Shown here: in pieces, positions 1 to 8,119 of the stretch
Layout: every line of letters begins with the position of its first letter
Position numbering within the stretch: the first letter of the stretch is position 1
Assembly (NCBI RefSeq): GCF_000955975.1
Contig: NZ_JYJF01000033.1
Coordinates: 1 to 60,313, forward strand
Direction of reading: 5' to 3'
Length of the DNA stretch: 60,313 nt
From: Saccharothrix sp. ST-888
GTDB lineage: Bacteria; Actinomycetota; Actinomycetes; Streptomycetales; Streptomycetaceae
Translations under genes and position numbers: made by a program
Notes under the pieces: model-generated
Databases searched by the model: none
What the model saw: only the letters and a program-made list of their open reading frames with translations
Told to the model about the DNA's origin: nothing

Positions 1-341
1 GAGTAGAGACTCTCCAACTGCGTCGACCCGTACGCCTGCGAGCTGTAGCCGGTCACCGGCGCGTACAGCGGGCCGTCGAGGTAGCTGCGCTTGTAGGCGA
101 GTTCACCGCCGGTCGGGGTGGAGCCGGTCACGGGCCGGCCGCCGGCCAGGATGTTCCCCAGCGGCTTGCCGTACCGCTCGATCGCCAGCCGGGCGTTCGC
201 TGGATTGCTGTCGTACGAGTCCGCCTTGGCGACGGTCAGCCAGGTGGCGCGCGCCATCAGGGCCAGCACCAGCAGCAGGCAGAAGGTGGCGGCGCGGCGC
301 AGCGGCCGCTGCATGGCGTCACGGGGGGTCGGGGTCTTCAT
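1..341 (-). CDS. Penicillin-binding protein, transpeptidase family (N-terminal part only)
   Basis: This gene runs off the left edge of the window, leaving about 113 N-terminal residues. The start is an ATG at 341. After a short basic stretch there is one membrane segment (FCLLLVLALMARATWL), typical of a signal-anchor. The following sequence (IERYGKPLGNILAGGRPVTG, then YLDGPLYAPVTGYSSQAYG) matches the N-terminal dimerisation region of the PbpA/FtsI class of high-molecular-weight penicillin-binding proteins, which cross-link peptidoglycan outside the membrane. The usual PRGNI motif is KPLGNI here. The catalytic SxxK, SxN and KTG boxes would lie outside the window, so activity cannot be judged. 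It is divergent from the MFS gene at 621. A paralogue of the well-known PbpA is likely rather than PbpA itself, because no FtsW-type neighbour is visible. Confidence 0.85.
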   Translation of the reverse strand, partial: MKTPTPRDAMQRPLRRAATFCLLLVLALMARATWLTVAKADSYDSNPANARLAIERYGKPLGNILAGGRPVTGSTPTGGELAYKRSYLDGPLYAPVTGYSSQAYGSTQLESLY

Positions 342-524
342 CCGTATCCTGTACGGCCGCCGAGCCGGGCTCGTGGACGGCGGCCTGGTCACGGCCGTCG
401 GTCCCAGGCGGCCTGGCGAATTCGCGTCTTCCGGACAGACGGACGCCCGGTGCCCGCGCCCCAGTTCCCGATGCGACCAGCGCCACACCCGGCCCGGCCA
501 CGGGTGGCGTCGGCCCGCCGCCGA

Positions 525-552
525 TTGACCCGATTCGGGTTATACGTATAAC
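525..552 (+). promoter_or_regulatory. Sigma-70-type promoter with a 14-bp palindromic operator over the -10 box
   Basis: TTGACC at 525-530 is a near-consensus -35 box. TATAAC at 547-552 is a near-consensus -10 box, with a 16-bp spacer. The -10 lies inside the perfect palindrome GTTATACGTATAAC at 539-552. GT-N-AC palindromes of this form are typical operators of GntR-superfamily repressors, though other families could bind. A repressor bound here would block the MFS gene that starts at 621. No regulator gene is adjacent. Confidence 0.6.
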
Positions 553-620
553 TTGGCAGACGATCCCACCCTTCCCCCTGCCGCTTTCCCCTGCCGCCCC
601 GAACGGGAGAACCATCCGCC

Positions 621-1838
621 ATGGGCTACCTCGCCCTGCTCCGCGCACCCCATGTGACCCGCCTCCTGTTCGGCACCCTGCTCGGCCGCCTCCCCGCCGG
701 CATGACCGCCCTGGTCATCGCCCTGGCCCTGCGCGAGGCGCACACCCCGTACAGCAGGATCGGCCTGGCCACCGCCGCGTACGCGATCGCCGCCGCGATC
801 GGCGGCCCCGTCCTCGGCCGGATCGTCGACCGCACCGGACAGCCCCGGGTCCTGCTCGGCTCCGCCGTGGTCGCCGGACTCGGCTACGCCCTGCTCGCCC
901 TCGCCCCCGGGTCGCCGATCGCCGCTCCCGCCGGCGCCGCGATAGCCGGACTCGCCATGCCGCCGCTCGAACCCTGCCTGCGCGCCCTGTGGCCCGCCGT
1001 GGTCGAGGAGGAGCAGCTCGACACCGCGTACGCCTTCGACTCCGCCTCCCAGCAGATCCTCTACGTCGCGGGCCCGCTCGCGGTGGCCGGGATCTCCGCG
1101 CTCTTCGGGCCGTCCACAGCCCTGTGGACGGCCGCCGCGCTCGGCCTGATCGGCGTCCTGGTGGTCGCCACCGCCGCACCCGCCCGCGCCTGGCGGGCCC
1201 CCGTCCGGGAGTCCTCCGCCGGACTGCTCGGGCCGCTGCGCTCCCCCGGCCTGGTCGTGCTGCTGATCGGCCTCGCCGGCGCCGGCTGGGCCGTCGGCTC
1301 GCAGAACGTCCTGTTCATCGCGTACGCCGAGAACCACCGCGGCGGCCTGCCCGGCGGCGCCGGGACCCTGCTCGCCCTGGCCGCACTCGGCGGACTGCTC
1401 GGCGCGCTCGCCTACGGCGCGGTCAGGTGGCGCAGCACCACCGCCACCCGCACCTGGGTGATCGCCCTCGCCATGGGCGCTTCTTATTTGCCCCTGCTCC
1501 TGCTCCCCGGCCCGATCCCGATGGCCGCCCTGGCCTTCCTCTCCGGCATCGGACTGGCCCCGCTGCTCGCCGCCGCCTTCGTCCTGGTCGCCGAGCTCGC
1601 CCCCACCGGCACCGTCACCGAGGCCTTCGCCTGGCTGGTCACCCTCTTCGCCACCGGCAACGCGGCGGGCTACGCGGTCTCGGGCGCCCTGGTCGCCGAC
1701 TCCCTGCGCACCGTCGCGCTCTGCGCCACCGCCGGCATCTGCCTCGGCGGCCTGCTGCTGCTCGGCACCCGCCGGCTCTTCCACCCTGCGCTGCCGAGCT
1801 CACCCGATCCGGCGAACGAGCCGGTGCCGGTCCCCTGA
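621..1838 (+). CDS. MFS transporter
   Basis: A 405-residue integral membrane protein with roughly twelve hydrophobic segments, the usual size for the major facilitator superfamily. The motif after the second helix (GRIVDRTGQPRVLLGS) fits the family A-motif (GxLaDrxGrRxxL), and there is no large extracytoplasmic domain. Such proteins export small molecules with proton counterflow; the substrate cannot be inferred. The start is the ATG at 621, with GGGAGA about 11 nt upstream. It is transcribed from the promoter and palindrome at 525-552, so it is probably repressed until a ligand appears. It reads away from the penicillin-binding protein gene and stands alone, with Uma2 downstream on its own promoter. 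Confidence 0.85.
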   Translation: MGYLALLRAPHVTRLLFGTLLGRLPAGMTALVIALALREAHTPYSRIGLATAAYAIAAAIGGPVLGRIVDRTGQPRVLLGSAVVAGLGYALLALAPGSPIAAPAGAAIAGLAMPPLEPCLRALWPAVVEEEQLDTAYAFDSASQQILYVAGPLAVAGISALFGPSTALWTAAALGLIGVLVVATAAPARAWRAPVRESSAGLLGPLRSPGLVVLLIGLAGAGWAVGSQNVLFIAYAENHRGGLPGGAGTLLALAALGGLLGALAYGAVRWRSTTATRTWVIALAMGASYLPLLLLPGPIPMAALAFLSGIGLAPLLAAAFVLVAELAPTGTVTEAFAWLVTLFATGNAAGYAVSGALVADSLRTVALCATAGICLGGLLLLGTRRLFHPALPSSPDPANEPVPVP

Positions 1839-1883
1839 CCGCCCGGGACACCTAGCATGGGTGACGAGCGAAGGAGGACCGGC

Positions 1884-2456
1884 ATGACTCTCACCCACCC
1901 CGAGCAGCAGATGACGTCGCTTCGCCGGCTTGCCGAGCAGGCCGAGCAGGCGACCGGCCTGCGCGCCGAGATCATCCGAGGGGTCCTGATGATGTCGCCC
2001 ACGCCCCGCGGGGCTCATGCCGGGGTCACCCGCCTGCTGCGCAACCAGCTTGAGGCGCAACTCGACAACGAACTCGGCGCCTTCGAGGTGGTCTCGATTG
2101 CGATGCCCGAAGACCCGAACGACTACGCGACACCGGACATCACGGTCCTGCCGGTAGCGTTCGGCGAAGCAGACGACTGGCTGGCCGACCCCGCCGACGC
2201 CGAGCTCGTCGTCGAGGTGGTCTCCAAGGGCAACAGCCGCAAGGACACCGACGACATGGTCGACTGGTACGCGGCCGCAGGCGTCCCGGCCTACCTCCTG
2301 ATCGATCCCAGGAACGGCACCTGGATCCTGCACGGCGATCCGCGCGACGGCACCTACCGGTCGGCCGTGCCCGGTCGGTACGGCGAGGACATCACCCTGC
2401 CCACGCTGGACGGTCTGACCCTCTCGACCAGCGCCCTCCCCCGGTACCGGAGCTGA
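1884..2456 (+). CDS. Uma2 family (DUF820) nuclease-fold protein
   Basis: A 190-residue protein matching the Uma2/DUF820 family, which has a PD-(D/E)XK restriction-endonuclease fold and is expanded in Streptomyces and cyanobacteria. Visible signatures are YATPDITVLP near residues 80-90, giving the catalytic aspartate, and ELVVEVVSKGNSRKD near residues 103-120, giving the E-x-V and lysine elements, followed by KxxxY-like spacing to DWYAAAGVPAYLLID. The biological role of the family is unknown. I start it at 1884 because AAGGAGG lies at 1871-1877, while the earlier in-frame ATG at 1857 falls inside a likely -10 box (TAGCAT, 1853-1858). It is convergent with the LacI gene and separated from it by one base. 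Confidence 0.85.
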   Translation: MTLTHPEQQMTSLRRLAEQAEQATGLRAEIIRGVLMMSPTPRGAHAGVTRLLRNQLEAQLDNELGAFEVVSIAMPEDPNDYATPDITVLPVAFGEADDWLADPADAELVVEVVSKGNSRKDTDDMVDWYAAAGVPAYLLIDPRNGTWILHGDPRDGTYRSAVPGRYGEDITLPTLDGLTLSTSALPRYRS

Positions 2457-2457
2457 C

Positions 2458-3462
2458 TCAGCCTCCGGCCGCCGCCGTGGAGCTGCGCACGACCAGAGTG
2501 GTGGCCAGGGGCCCGGTCGCCGGAGCTTCCTCGCCGCGCAGCAGGGCGGCCAGCGCGGCCACGCCCACCCGGCCGAGCGCCTCGCCGGGGAGGTCGACGG
2601 TGGTGAGGGGCGGGGCGAGAAGGTCGGCCACCGGGATGTTGTCGATGCCGACCACGGAGATGTCGGCCGGGATGCGCAGGCCGAGGTCGGCGGCGGCCTG
2701 GTAGAGGCCGGAGGCCACCACGTCGTCGTCGCAGATCACCGCGCGCGGCCGGTCGGGCGCGCCGAGCAGCTGGTACGCGGCTGAACGGGCGGCCCGCTGC
2801 CCCTCGTTGAGGGTGACCCCGACCTCGACCACCTCAAGTCCCTTGGCGGCGGCCTCGAATGCGGCCTGCCGGACCCGGAAGGTGTACGCGGAGTGGGTCG
2901 AGCGCAGATGGCCGATCCGCCGGTGGCCGAGGCCGACGAGGTGTTCGACGGCGGCCCGCATGCCGCCCGCCACGTCGAGTTCGACGGTGGGCCTGGCCCG
3001 GCTGCCCAGCAGACCCGAGGGGTCGGCGTCGAGGAACACGGCGGGGGTGTCGGCGGGCAGTTCGCCGAGTTGGCTGTCGTCGGGCGAGCAGATCAGCAGA
3101 CCGTCGAAGCGGCTGGTGGTGGCCGCTTCGGCGAGCGTCGCACTGCCCCAGCCGGAGCTGACCACCACGGCCAGGCCGTGCTTCCCGGCCTCCTCGTGGA
3201 CGCCGACCAGCACCCGGCCGAAGAACGGCCCGAGGATGTTGGGTACGGCGAGCAGGATCATCCCGCTACGGCCGAGCCGCAGTTGGCGCCCCGCCGCCTG
3301 CGGCCGGTACCCGAGGCTGCGGGCGGCCTCGCGGACCCGCTCCCGGGTGGCCTCGGAGACCCGGTGGCCGGACTCGGAGCCGGAGAAGACCAGCGAGACG
3401 GTCGCCTGCGAGACACCGGCCAGGCGTGCCACGTCCCGCCCGGTGGGCCTGCGCCCGGGCAC
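2458..3462 (-). CDS. LacI-family transcriptional regulator
   Basis: A DNA-binding repressor of about 334 residues. The N terminus carries the LacI helix-turn-helix and hinge (RDVARLAGVSQATVSLVFSG, then VSEATRERVREAARSLGYRP). The rest is a periplasmic-binding-protein-like sensor domain (MILLAVPNILGPFFGRVL near the start, ISVVGIDNIPVADLLAPPLT near the end). Family members bind sugars or nucleosides and control uptake genes. No sugar transporter is adjacent, so the target is unknown. I favour the GTG at 3462 because GGAGG lies 11 nt upstream. A GTG at 3531 would add 23 low-complexity residues without a visible ribosome site. The gene follows DUF4229 on the same strand. Confidence 0.9.
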   Translation of the reverse strand: MPGRRPTGRDVARLAGVSQATVSLVFSGSESGHRVSEATRERVREAARSLGYRPQAAGRQLRLGRSGMILLAVPNILGPFFGRVLVGVHEEAGKHGLAVVVSSGWGSATLAEAATTSRFDGLLICSPDDSQLGELPADTPAVFLDADPSGLLGSRARPTVELDVAGGMRAAVEHLVGLGHRRIGHLRSTHSAYTFRVRQAAFEAAAKGLEVVEVGVTLNEGQRAARSAAYQLLGAPDRPRAVICDDDVVASGLYQAAADLGLRIPADISVVGIDNIPVADLLAPPLTTVDLPGEALGRVGVAALAALLRGEEAPATGPLATTLVVRSSTAAAGG

Positions 3463-3566
3463 GGGAGATCCGCCCTCCGACCCTGCGGGGTCGAGGGCGG
3501 CGGGATCCGAGGTCGGGTCTGCGGCGGTCACGGTGCTGATCGGGTCGGCGGTACGGCAGCCGGCTG

Positions 3567-3908
3567 TCAGGCCTGCGCGGTCACCGAGCGGGCGGCCTCG
3601 TCCGCCGCGTCCTCCTCGGCGTTCTGCGCGGCGATCCGCTCGGCGGTGCGGCTGCGCATGCCGGAGACCTTCTCGGAGATCTGGGCCGACATCTCGTCCC
3701 GCTGCCTGCTGAGCAGCACATAGCTGAGCGGGGCGGACACCAGTGCGGCGAGCAGCACCAGGAAGACGATTCCGGTGGCGCCGGCCACCGGGATCACCTG
3801 GAAGTGGCCCAGCAGCAGGGCGACCATCAGGCAGCCGAGGAAGATGCTGGCCCGCATGGAGGTGTAGCGGAGCGTGGCGTGCTTCCTGCTGCTCACGTTG
3901 CTGCTCAC
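3567..3908 (-). CDS. DUF4229 membrane protein
   Basis: A small protein of 113 residues with a basic N terminus, two hydrophobic segments (ASIFLGCLMVALLLGHF and a second ending ALVSAPLSYVLLSRQRDEM) and a charged, alanine-rich, probably helical C-terminal tail. This arrangement, with the SYVLLSRQRDEM junction, matches the DUF4229 family of actinobacterial membrane proteins, whose function is unknown. I start it at the GTG at 3908, preceded by AAGGACG. Longer readings add residues with no membrane or domain logic. It lies upstream of the LacI gene on the same strand, about 100 bp away. Confidence 0.8.
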   Translation of the reverse strand: MSSNVSSRKHATLRYTSMRASIFLGCLMVALLLGHFQVIPVAGATGIVFLVLLAALVSAPLSYVLLSRQRDEMSAQISEKVSGMRSRTAERIAAQNAEEDAADEAARSVTAQA

Positions 3909-4069
3909 GGTTGACGTCCTTACTGCGTGGGTGCGGCCGGCCGGTCGGGGCGGCGCGGTGTACGCGCCGGTCTTCCAGTGAAGCATGCCTCACAGTCGGC
4001 CCCGCAGGGCCACCCCGGCCGGGCCCGCCCGCCGCCGGAGGCCGGCGGGCGGGCCCGGCCGGTGCCGGA

Positions 4070-4597
4070 TCAGCGGAGGTCGAGCCACATGGTGACGTCG
4101 TCGCGGTCGTCGCCGGGCGCGACCCGGATCGCGCCCGGTACCCGGCCGACCTCGACGTACCCGCAGCAGCCGTAGAACTTCTCCAGTCCGAGCCCGCCGC
4201 GCAGGGTGAGCCGCAGGCCGTCCAGGCCCCAGCTCCGCGCGATCCGCTCGGCCTCGGCCATCAGGTCGGCGCCGTAGCCGCGGCCCTGGAGCTTCGGGTG
4301 CACCATGACCCGCTTCAGCATCCGCCAGTGGTCCATCAGCTCGAAGCGCATGTCCTTGAAGAACAGGACTCCGGCGAGCATCCCCGTCCCGGTCTCATGG
4401 GCGACCAGCAGCCGGTCGGGCCGGCCCGGGCCGACCCCGGCGAACTGCCTCTGCGCCCTGACCCGGACCTCGTCCTCGGTGACCGGCGGCACGAAGCCGA
4501 CCGCGCCGCCGGCGTTGCTCACCTCCGTCCAGAGACTGACGATGTCGGCCTGCAGCCCGGGGGTCAGGTCGGGATCCAGAGTGAAGGTCAGCGTCAT
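4070..4597 (-). CDS. GNAT-family N-acetyltransferase
   Basis: A 175-residue single-domain GNAT protein. The acetyl-CoA binding motif A is clear (VMVHPKLQGRGYGADLMAEA, with the Q/RxxGxG/A signature), followed by motif B (LEKFYGCCGYVEVGRVPGAI). Members transfer an acetyl group from acetyl-CoA to an amine on a small molecule or protein; the acceptor cannot be inferred. The start ATG at 4597 gives an N-terminal region of normal length. The gene stands alone on the minus strand with an open intergenic region upstream. Confidence 0.85.
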   Translation of the reverse strand: MTLTFTLDPDLTPGLQADIVSLWTEVSNAGGAVGFVPPVTEDEVRVRAQRQFAGVGPGRPDRLLVAHETGTGMLAGVLFFKDMRFELMDHWRMLKRVMVHPKLQGRGYGADLMAEAERIARSWGLDGLRLTLRGGLGLEKFYGCCGYVEVGRVPGAIRVAPGDDRDDVTMWLDLR

Positions 4598-5120
4598 GGG
4601 TCCAGAGCCTAACCACCCATTACGACAGTGCCGTTACGGGCCCGCTTCGACCGGCACCGGCCGACGGTGGCGGAGTCTCCCGGACGGGTGCGGAAGCCGG
4701 AGCGGATGGCGGCACGTCGTACGCACCCCGAGCACGGCACGGGCCGCCATCCCTCCGGGGCGCGGGCCCTGAACCCGCGCACGCGCGCTCCGCACTCGCC
4801 GAGGAGCACACCCGGGCGACCGGCAGCCACAGATATCCCCCTGCTGACCCGGCTCGGATGCTCCCTCGACGTCCCCTCGCAACGGAGAGCTGCACCCAAG
4901 AGTGATCAGTCGGATACGTCACGTCAATGGGTTGTCTGAAATTCGGAATGGTTGCGGCGCATTTCCCGACCGGGTGGTGCGCGGTCCGCGCGACGGAGGC
5001 GCGGATGGCACCCGCCGCACCTCGCGCGCCTGCTGCGAGGCAACGATCATGACGCGGCGTCAGAGTGCCGCACCGAGGAGCGCCACGGCGGCCGGCCCGG
5101 TGGCCGGAGCGGCGCTCGGA
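4598..5120. other. Intergenic region, no gene supported
   Basis: These 523 bp separate two minus-strand genes and should hold the promoter of the GNAT gene and the 3' end of the ATPase transcript. Open frames exist on both strands but none shows Streptomyces codon bias with a ribosome site or a recognisable product. A short stretch of lower GC lies near 4900-4970. I see no convincing hairpin or RNA gene. Confidence 0.5.
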
Positions 5121-5600
5121 TCAGCGGGCGTACGCGCCGGCCGCCGGGGCCTGCTCGGCCGCGTGGTCGGCCGCCGGGGTCGGCCCGATCTCGCACCAGA
5201 CCCGCTTGCCCGAACCGTCCGGGTACCAGCCCCAGCGGTCGCAGAGCATCTCGACCAGTTCGAGCCCCCGGCCGTTGGTCGCGTCCCCGGGCGCGTGCCG
5301 GGGCGCCGGGGCGGTCCGGCTGGCGTCCGCCACCTCGACCCGCACCGCGACGACTCGCGGCGCCTCCATGCCGTCCACACCCGGACAGCAGAGCGGCATG
5401 GAGAGCCTGAGCACCGCCGGACAGCCGGTGTGCACCACGGCGTTGGTCACCAGCTCCGACACCACCAGGACGATGGTCTCGGCGAGCTGCTCGTCCGGCT
5501 CCACTCCCTGGCCCTGGAGGCGCGAGCGCACCCATCGGCGCGCCCGGCCCACCTCTGCCGGGTCCGCCTGGACCGCCAGCTGTACCTGAAGTACCTGCAC
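5121..5600 (-). CDS. RsbW-type ATP-binding protein (GHKL/HATPase_c_2)
   Basis: A 159-residue protein consisting of one GHKL ATPase domain of the anti-sigma-factor kinase type. The N-box is in LVVSELVTNAVVHTG and the G-box region is GRGLELVEMLCDRWGWY near the C terminus. In Streptomyces these proteins bind or phosphorylate anti-sigma-factor antagonists in partner-switching systems, and dozens of paralogues occur per genome. The start is a GTG at 5600 next to GGTGGAG. It is divergent from the ECF sigma factor at 6184, 583 bp away. That proximity suggests but does not prove a regulatory link, because ECF factors are usually controlled by zinc-finger anti-sigma proteins such as the one at 6921. 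Confidence 0.8.
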   Translation of the reverse strand: MQVLQVQLAVQADPAEVGRARRWVRSRLQGQGVEPDEQLAETIVLVVSELVTNAVVHTGCPAVLRLSMPLCCPGVDGMEAPRVVAVRVEVADASRTAPAPRHAPGDATNGRGLELVEMLCDRWGWYPDGSGKRVWCEIGPTPAADHAAEQAPAAGAYAR

Positions 5601-6183
5601 CGCTCCACCACCCGCACTCGCAGTTCGGCCACTCTCCCGGCTGCCCGACCCGGGCAGCAGGGCACTTGATCACGCCGGTCCGGCAGGCCACGAGCGTCCC
5701 GAGGCCCGATCGGACTGCCCATGGCTCGAACCGCCCATGGCTTCGTCACGAATACGCCTCAGGATGATCCGGCAGATCGGACGCAGCAAGCGCTTCGGGC
5801 ATATTCCAGCGATCGAGGGACAGTGCAGTGCATACTGTCCCGCTCACTCTGACGAGCTTCGCACCGGCGCTCGTCCGGTGGACCGACGAGGCCCGGTTCA
5901 CACCCTGTGCACGAGCGTAACGAACGTACCGCCACCAGCCCCGGATCCGGTGATCGCCACGAGCGAACCACCCTTCCTACATCTGTCCACGGTCCGTCGA
6001 ACATCGACATCGACTGCATTATCACTATCTGACGATCAGACACATTTCCTCCTCTTCTTCCGAGGATTCCCCCACGGCCCGGAAAGGCTCCGGGATAACG
6101 TGGGGCCGAAGGCGCAGAGAAACACCCAGCCGCAGGGCACCGGCCCAGCAGACCGGACCCGATCCACGGACGAGGGAGGGGCC
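5601..6183. promoter_or_regulatory. Divergent control region between the RsbW-like gene and the ECF sigma gene
   Basis: A 583-bp region with no supported gene. It contains an unusually AT-rich stretch (about 5990-6060) holding the dyad TCTGACGATCAGA at 6028-6040. Its position upstream of the sigma operon makes it a candidate operator or autoregulatory site. No consensus -35/-10 pair could be assigned with confidence. Confidence 0.4.
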
Positions 6184-6924
6184 ATGGCCGCTGCCGCGTC
6201 CAGCCCGCGTCGGACCGCCCCGGAGTGGGACGAGCAGATCCGGTGGCGCCTCGCGCGCGGCGAGGAGACCGCCCTCGGCGAGCTGTACGACCGCTTCGCA
6301 CCGCTGGTGCACGGCCTGGCCGGCTGCATTCTGGAGGACCGCAAGGCCGCCCAGCAGCTCACCCGCGAGGTCTTCGCCCACCTCTGGGAACACCCCGAGT
6401 CCTTCGACCCCGCGCAGGGCTCACTGCGCTCCTGGCTGGGCGCGCTGACCCGCCGTCGGGCCCTCGACCGGCTGCGCCTGCTGCACACCGACGACCGCGA
6501 GCTCCAGGCCCGGGCCGGTGCGGCCCGGACGCAGTACGTCGTCGAGTCCCTGCCCGACCCGCTGCGCGAGACCCTCGCGGTGACGTACTTCGACGGCCGC
6601 ACCTACCAGGAGACGGCCCTGCGGCTGGGCATCAGCGAGCAGGACGCCAAGCAGCGCATCCGGCTCGGGTTGCAGCTGCTGGCCGGCGCACTCGGCCGGG
6701 ACGACGGCGAGGGCGCCAGCGAGGGCGACAGCGAGGAGACCGGCGCGGGCAGGAGCGCGGACGGGAGCAGTGGCGGAGTGCCCGGGAGCGCGGTGGCACG
6801 CGAACGCGCCGGGCGCACCGAACCGGTAGGTCCGGACGCCGGGCGCACCGGCGCGGAGCCTGCGTGCCCGGTGCGCGCACATGCGGAGCGCAGGCGGACG
6901 GACGCGGCGGGGGCGAGCACATGA
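6184..6924 (+). CDS. ECF-type RNA polymerase sigma factor
   Basis: A 246-residue sigma-70-family protein. Region 2 covers roughly residues 24-95 (ALGELYDRFAPLVHGLAGC, then LRSWLGALTRRRALDRLR). Region 4 covers roughly residues 120-175 (SLPDPLRETLAVTYFDGRTY followed by an HTH, ETALRLGISEQDAKQRIRLG). There is no region 1.1 or 3, as expected for the extracytoplasmic-function group. A hydrophilic, low-complexity tail of about 60 residues follows region 4 and has no counterpart in minimal ECF factors. The ATG at 6184 is preceded by GGGAGGGG. Its stop overlaps the start of the anti-sigma gene by 4 nt, so the two are translationally coupled. Activity is presumably held off by that partner. Confidence 0.9.
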   Translation: MAAAASSPRRTAPEWDEQIRWRLARGEETALGELYDRFAPLVHGLAGCILEDRKAAQQLTREVFAHLWEHPESFDPAQGSLRSWLGALTRRRALDRLRLLHTDDRELQARAGAARTQYVVESLPDPLRETLAVTYFDGRTYQETALRLGISEQDAKQRIRLGLQLLAGALGRDDGEGASEGDSEETGAGRSADGSSGGVPGSAVARERAGRTEPVGPDAGRTGAEPACPVRAHAERRRTDAAGAST

Positions 6925-8087
6925 GCGTCGACGGCGCGCAGCACGAGGCCCTGCGCTCCCTGCTCGGTGCCTGGGCGTTGGACGCCTGCCCGCGCCGGGA
7001 GGCCGCCGAGGTCGCCCAGCACCTGACGCTCTGCCCGGAGTGCGCCGAGGAGGCCGCCCGGCTGCGGGACGCCGCCGCCCGGCTCTCCGCCGACGACCCG
7101 CTCGACCCGCCCGGGTCGCTCCGCCAGCAGGTGCTCGACTGGTGCCTGGCCCGGCGGCCCGCCGGACTGCCCGTCCCGGCCTGGGCCGCGCCGTACGCGA
7201 CCGAGACCGCCAAGCTGGACGCGTTGCTGCGCGACCTGGGCCCCGAGGAGTGGCAGGAGGTCGCCGAACTCCCCTGGCACGGCGGGCTGCAGCGCTGGCG
7301 TCCGGCCGAGGTGCTCTGTCACCTCACGGCGGTTGACGGCCTGCTGGCCCCCGCCCTCGGACTGCCCGACCCGGTGGCGGGGGCGGCCGAGACCGCCTCC
7401 GCTGCGGACCTGGTGCCGCTGCCGAGCGGACCGGCCGGTCCGGCGCAGGCGCCGCCGCAGGACGGCGGGCGGCTCGGGGTGCTGGAACGCAGTGAGCGGC
7501 TGATGGCCGACCGGGCCGGGTATGAGCCTTCGGCCGTCCGCTCGATGTGGCGGCGGCAGAGCCACGCCCTGGTCCGCAGCGCCGCGTTGAAGGCCGACGG
7601 GGCCGCTCCGGTCGACTTCGGCTTCGCCACCGTGCCGCTGCGCGACGCCTTCCTCGACCGGGCCTTCGAGTGCTGGATCCACGGGGACGACATCGCCCGC
7701 GCGGTGGACTACCCCTATCCGCCACCGGTCCCGAAGCACCTGCGGTCCATGATCGACCTGGCCGCCCGGATGCTCCCGTTCGCGCTGGCCGCGCTGCGCC
7801 GGCCCGAGCCGCCACCGGCCGAGGCCGGCGGGTCGCCGGTACCCGGGCGGGTGGTCCGGATGGTCGCCGACGGGCCGGGCGGCGGGGAGTGGCTCATCCC
7901 GTTGGACGGCCTCGAGTCACCGCCGGGCCGGGCCGACCCGGTCGCCTCGATGGTCCTGGACGGCCTGGACTTCTGCCGCCTGGCGGCCGCCCACCACGAC
8001 CCCGACCACCTGATGGTCGGGGAGTTCGGCGACCGGGCCGCGATCCGGGAGGTCCTCCGGGCCACCCTGCTGCTCTCCCGGCCGTAG
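6921..8087 (+). CDS. Zinc-finger anti-sigma factor fused to a mycothiol-dependent maleylpyruvate isomerase-type domain
   Basis: A 388-residue two-part protein. The N-terminal segment has the zinc-binding anti-sigma (ZAS) signature H-x3-C-x2-C in QHLTLCPECAEEAARL, which in other systems grips sigma region 2 and can release it on thiol oxidation. The rest looks like the MDMPI_N mycothiol-dependent enzyme fold (WRPAEVLCHLTAVDGLL, then DRAFECWIHGDDIARAVDYP) with an extra C-terminal region. There is no transmembrane segment, so sensing would be cytoplasmic. The ATG start lies inside the sigma stop (ATGA). The inference is that a DinB-like thiol enzyme fold tunes the anti-sigma activity to mycothiol or electrophile levels. 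Whether the enzyme part is active is unknown. Confidence 0.85.
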   Translation: MSVDGAQHEALRSLLGAWALDACPRREAAEVAQHLTLCPECAEEAARLRDAAARLSADDPLDPPGSLRQQVLDWCLARRPAGLPVPAWAAPYATETAKLDALLRDLGPEEWQEVAELPWHGGLQRWRPAEVLCHLTAVDGLLAPALGLPDPVAGAAETASAADLVPLPSGPAGPAQAPPQDGGRLGVLERSERLMADRAGYEPSAVRSMWRRQSHALVRSAALKADGAAPVDFGFATVPLRDAFLDRAFECWIHGDDIARAVDYPYPPPVPKHLRSMIDLAARMLPFALAALRRPEPPPAEAGGSPVPGRVVRMVADGPGGGEWLIPLDGLESPPGRADPVASMVLDGLDFCRLAAAHHDPDHLMVGEFGDRAAIREVLRATLLLSRP

Positions 8088-8119
8088 GGTCCGTCCCGTC
8101 CGGGGCGGTCGGCCGGCGG

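Noticed and set aside
540..1784. A 414-codon minus-strand frame opposite the MFS gene
   Set aside because: It is Gly/Glu/Gln-rich shadow translation. The plus-strand frame encodes twelve membrane helices with a promoter and ribosome site.
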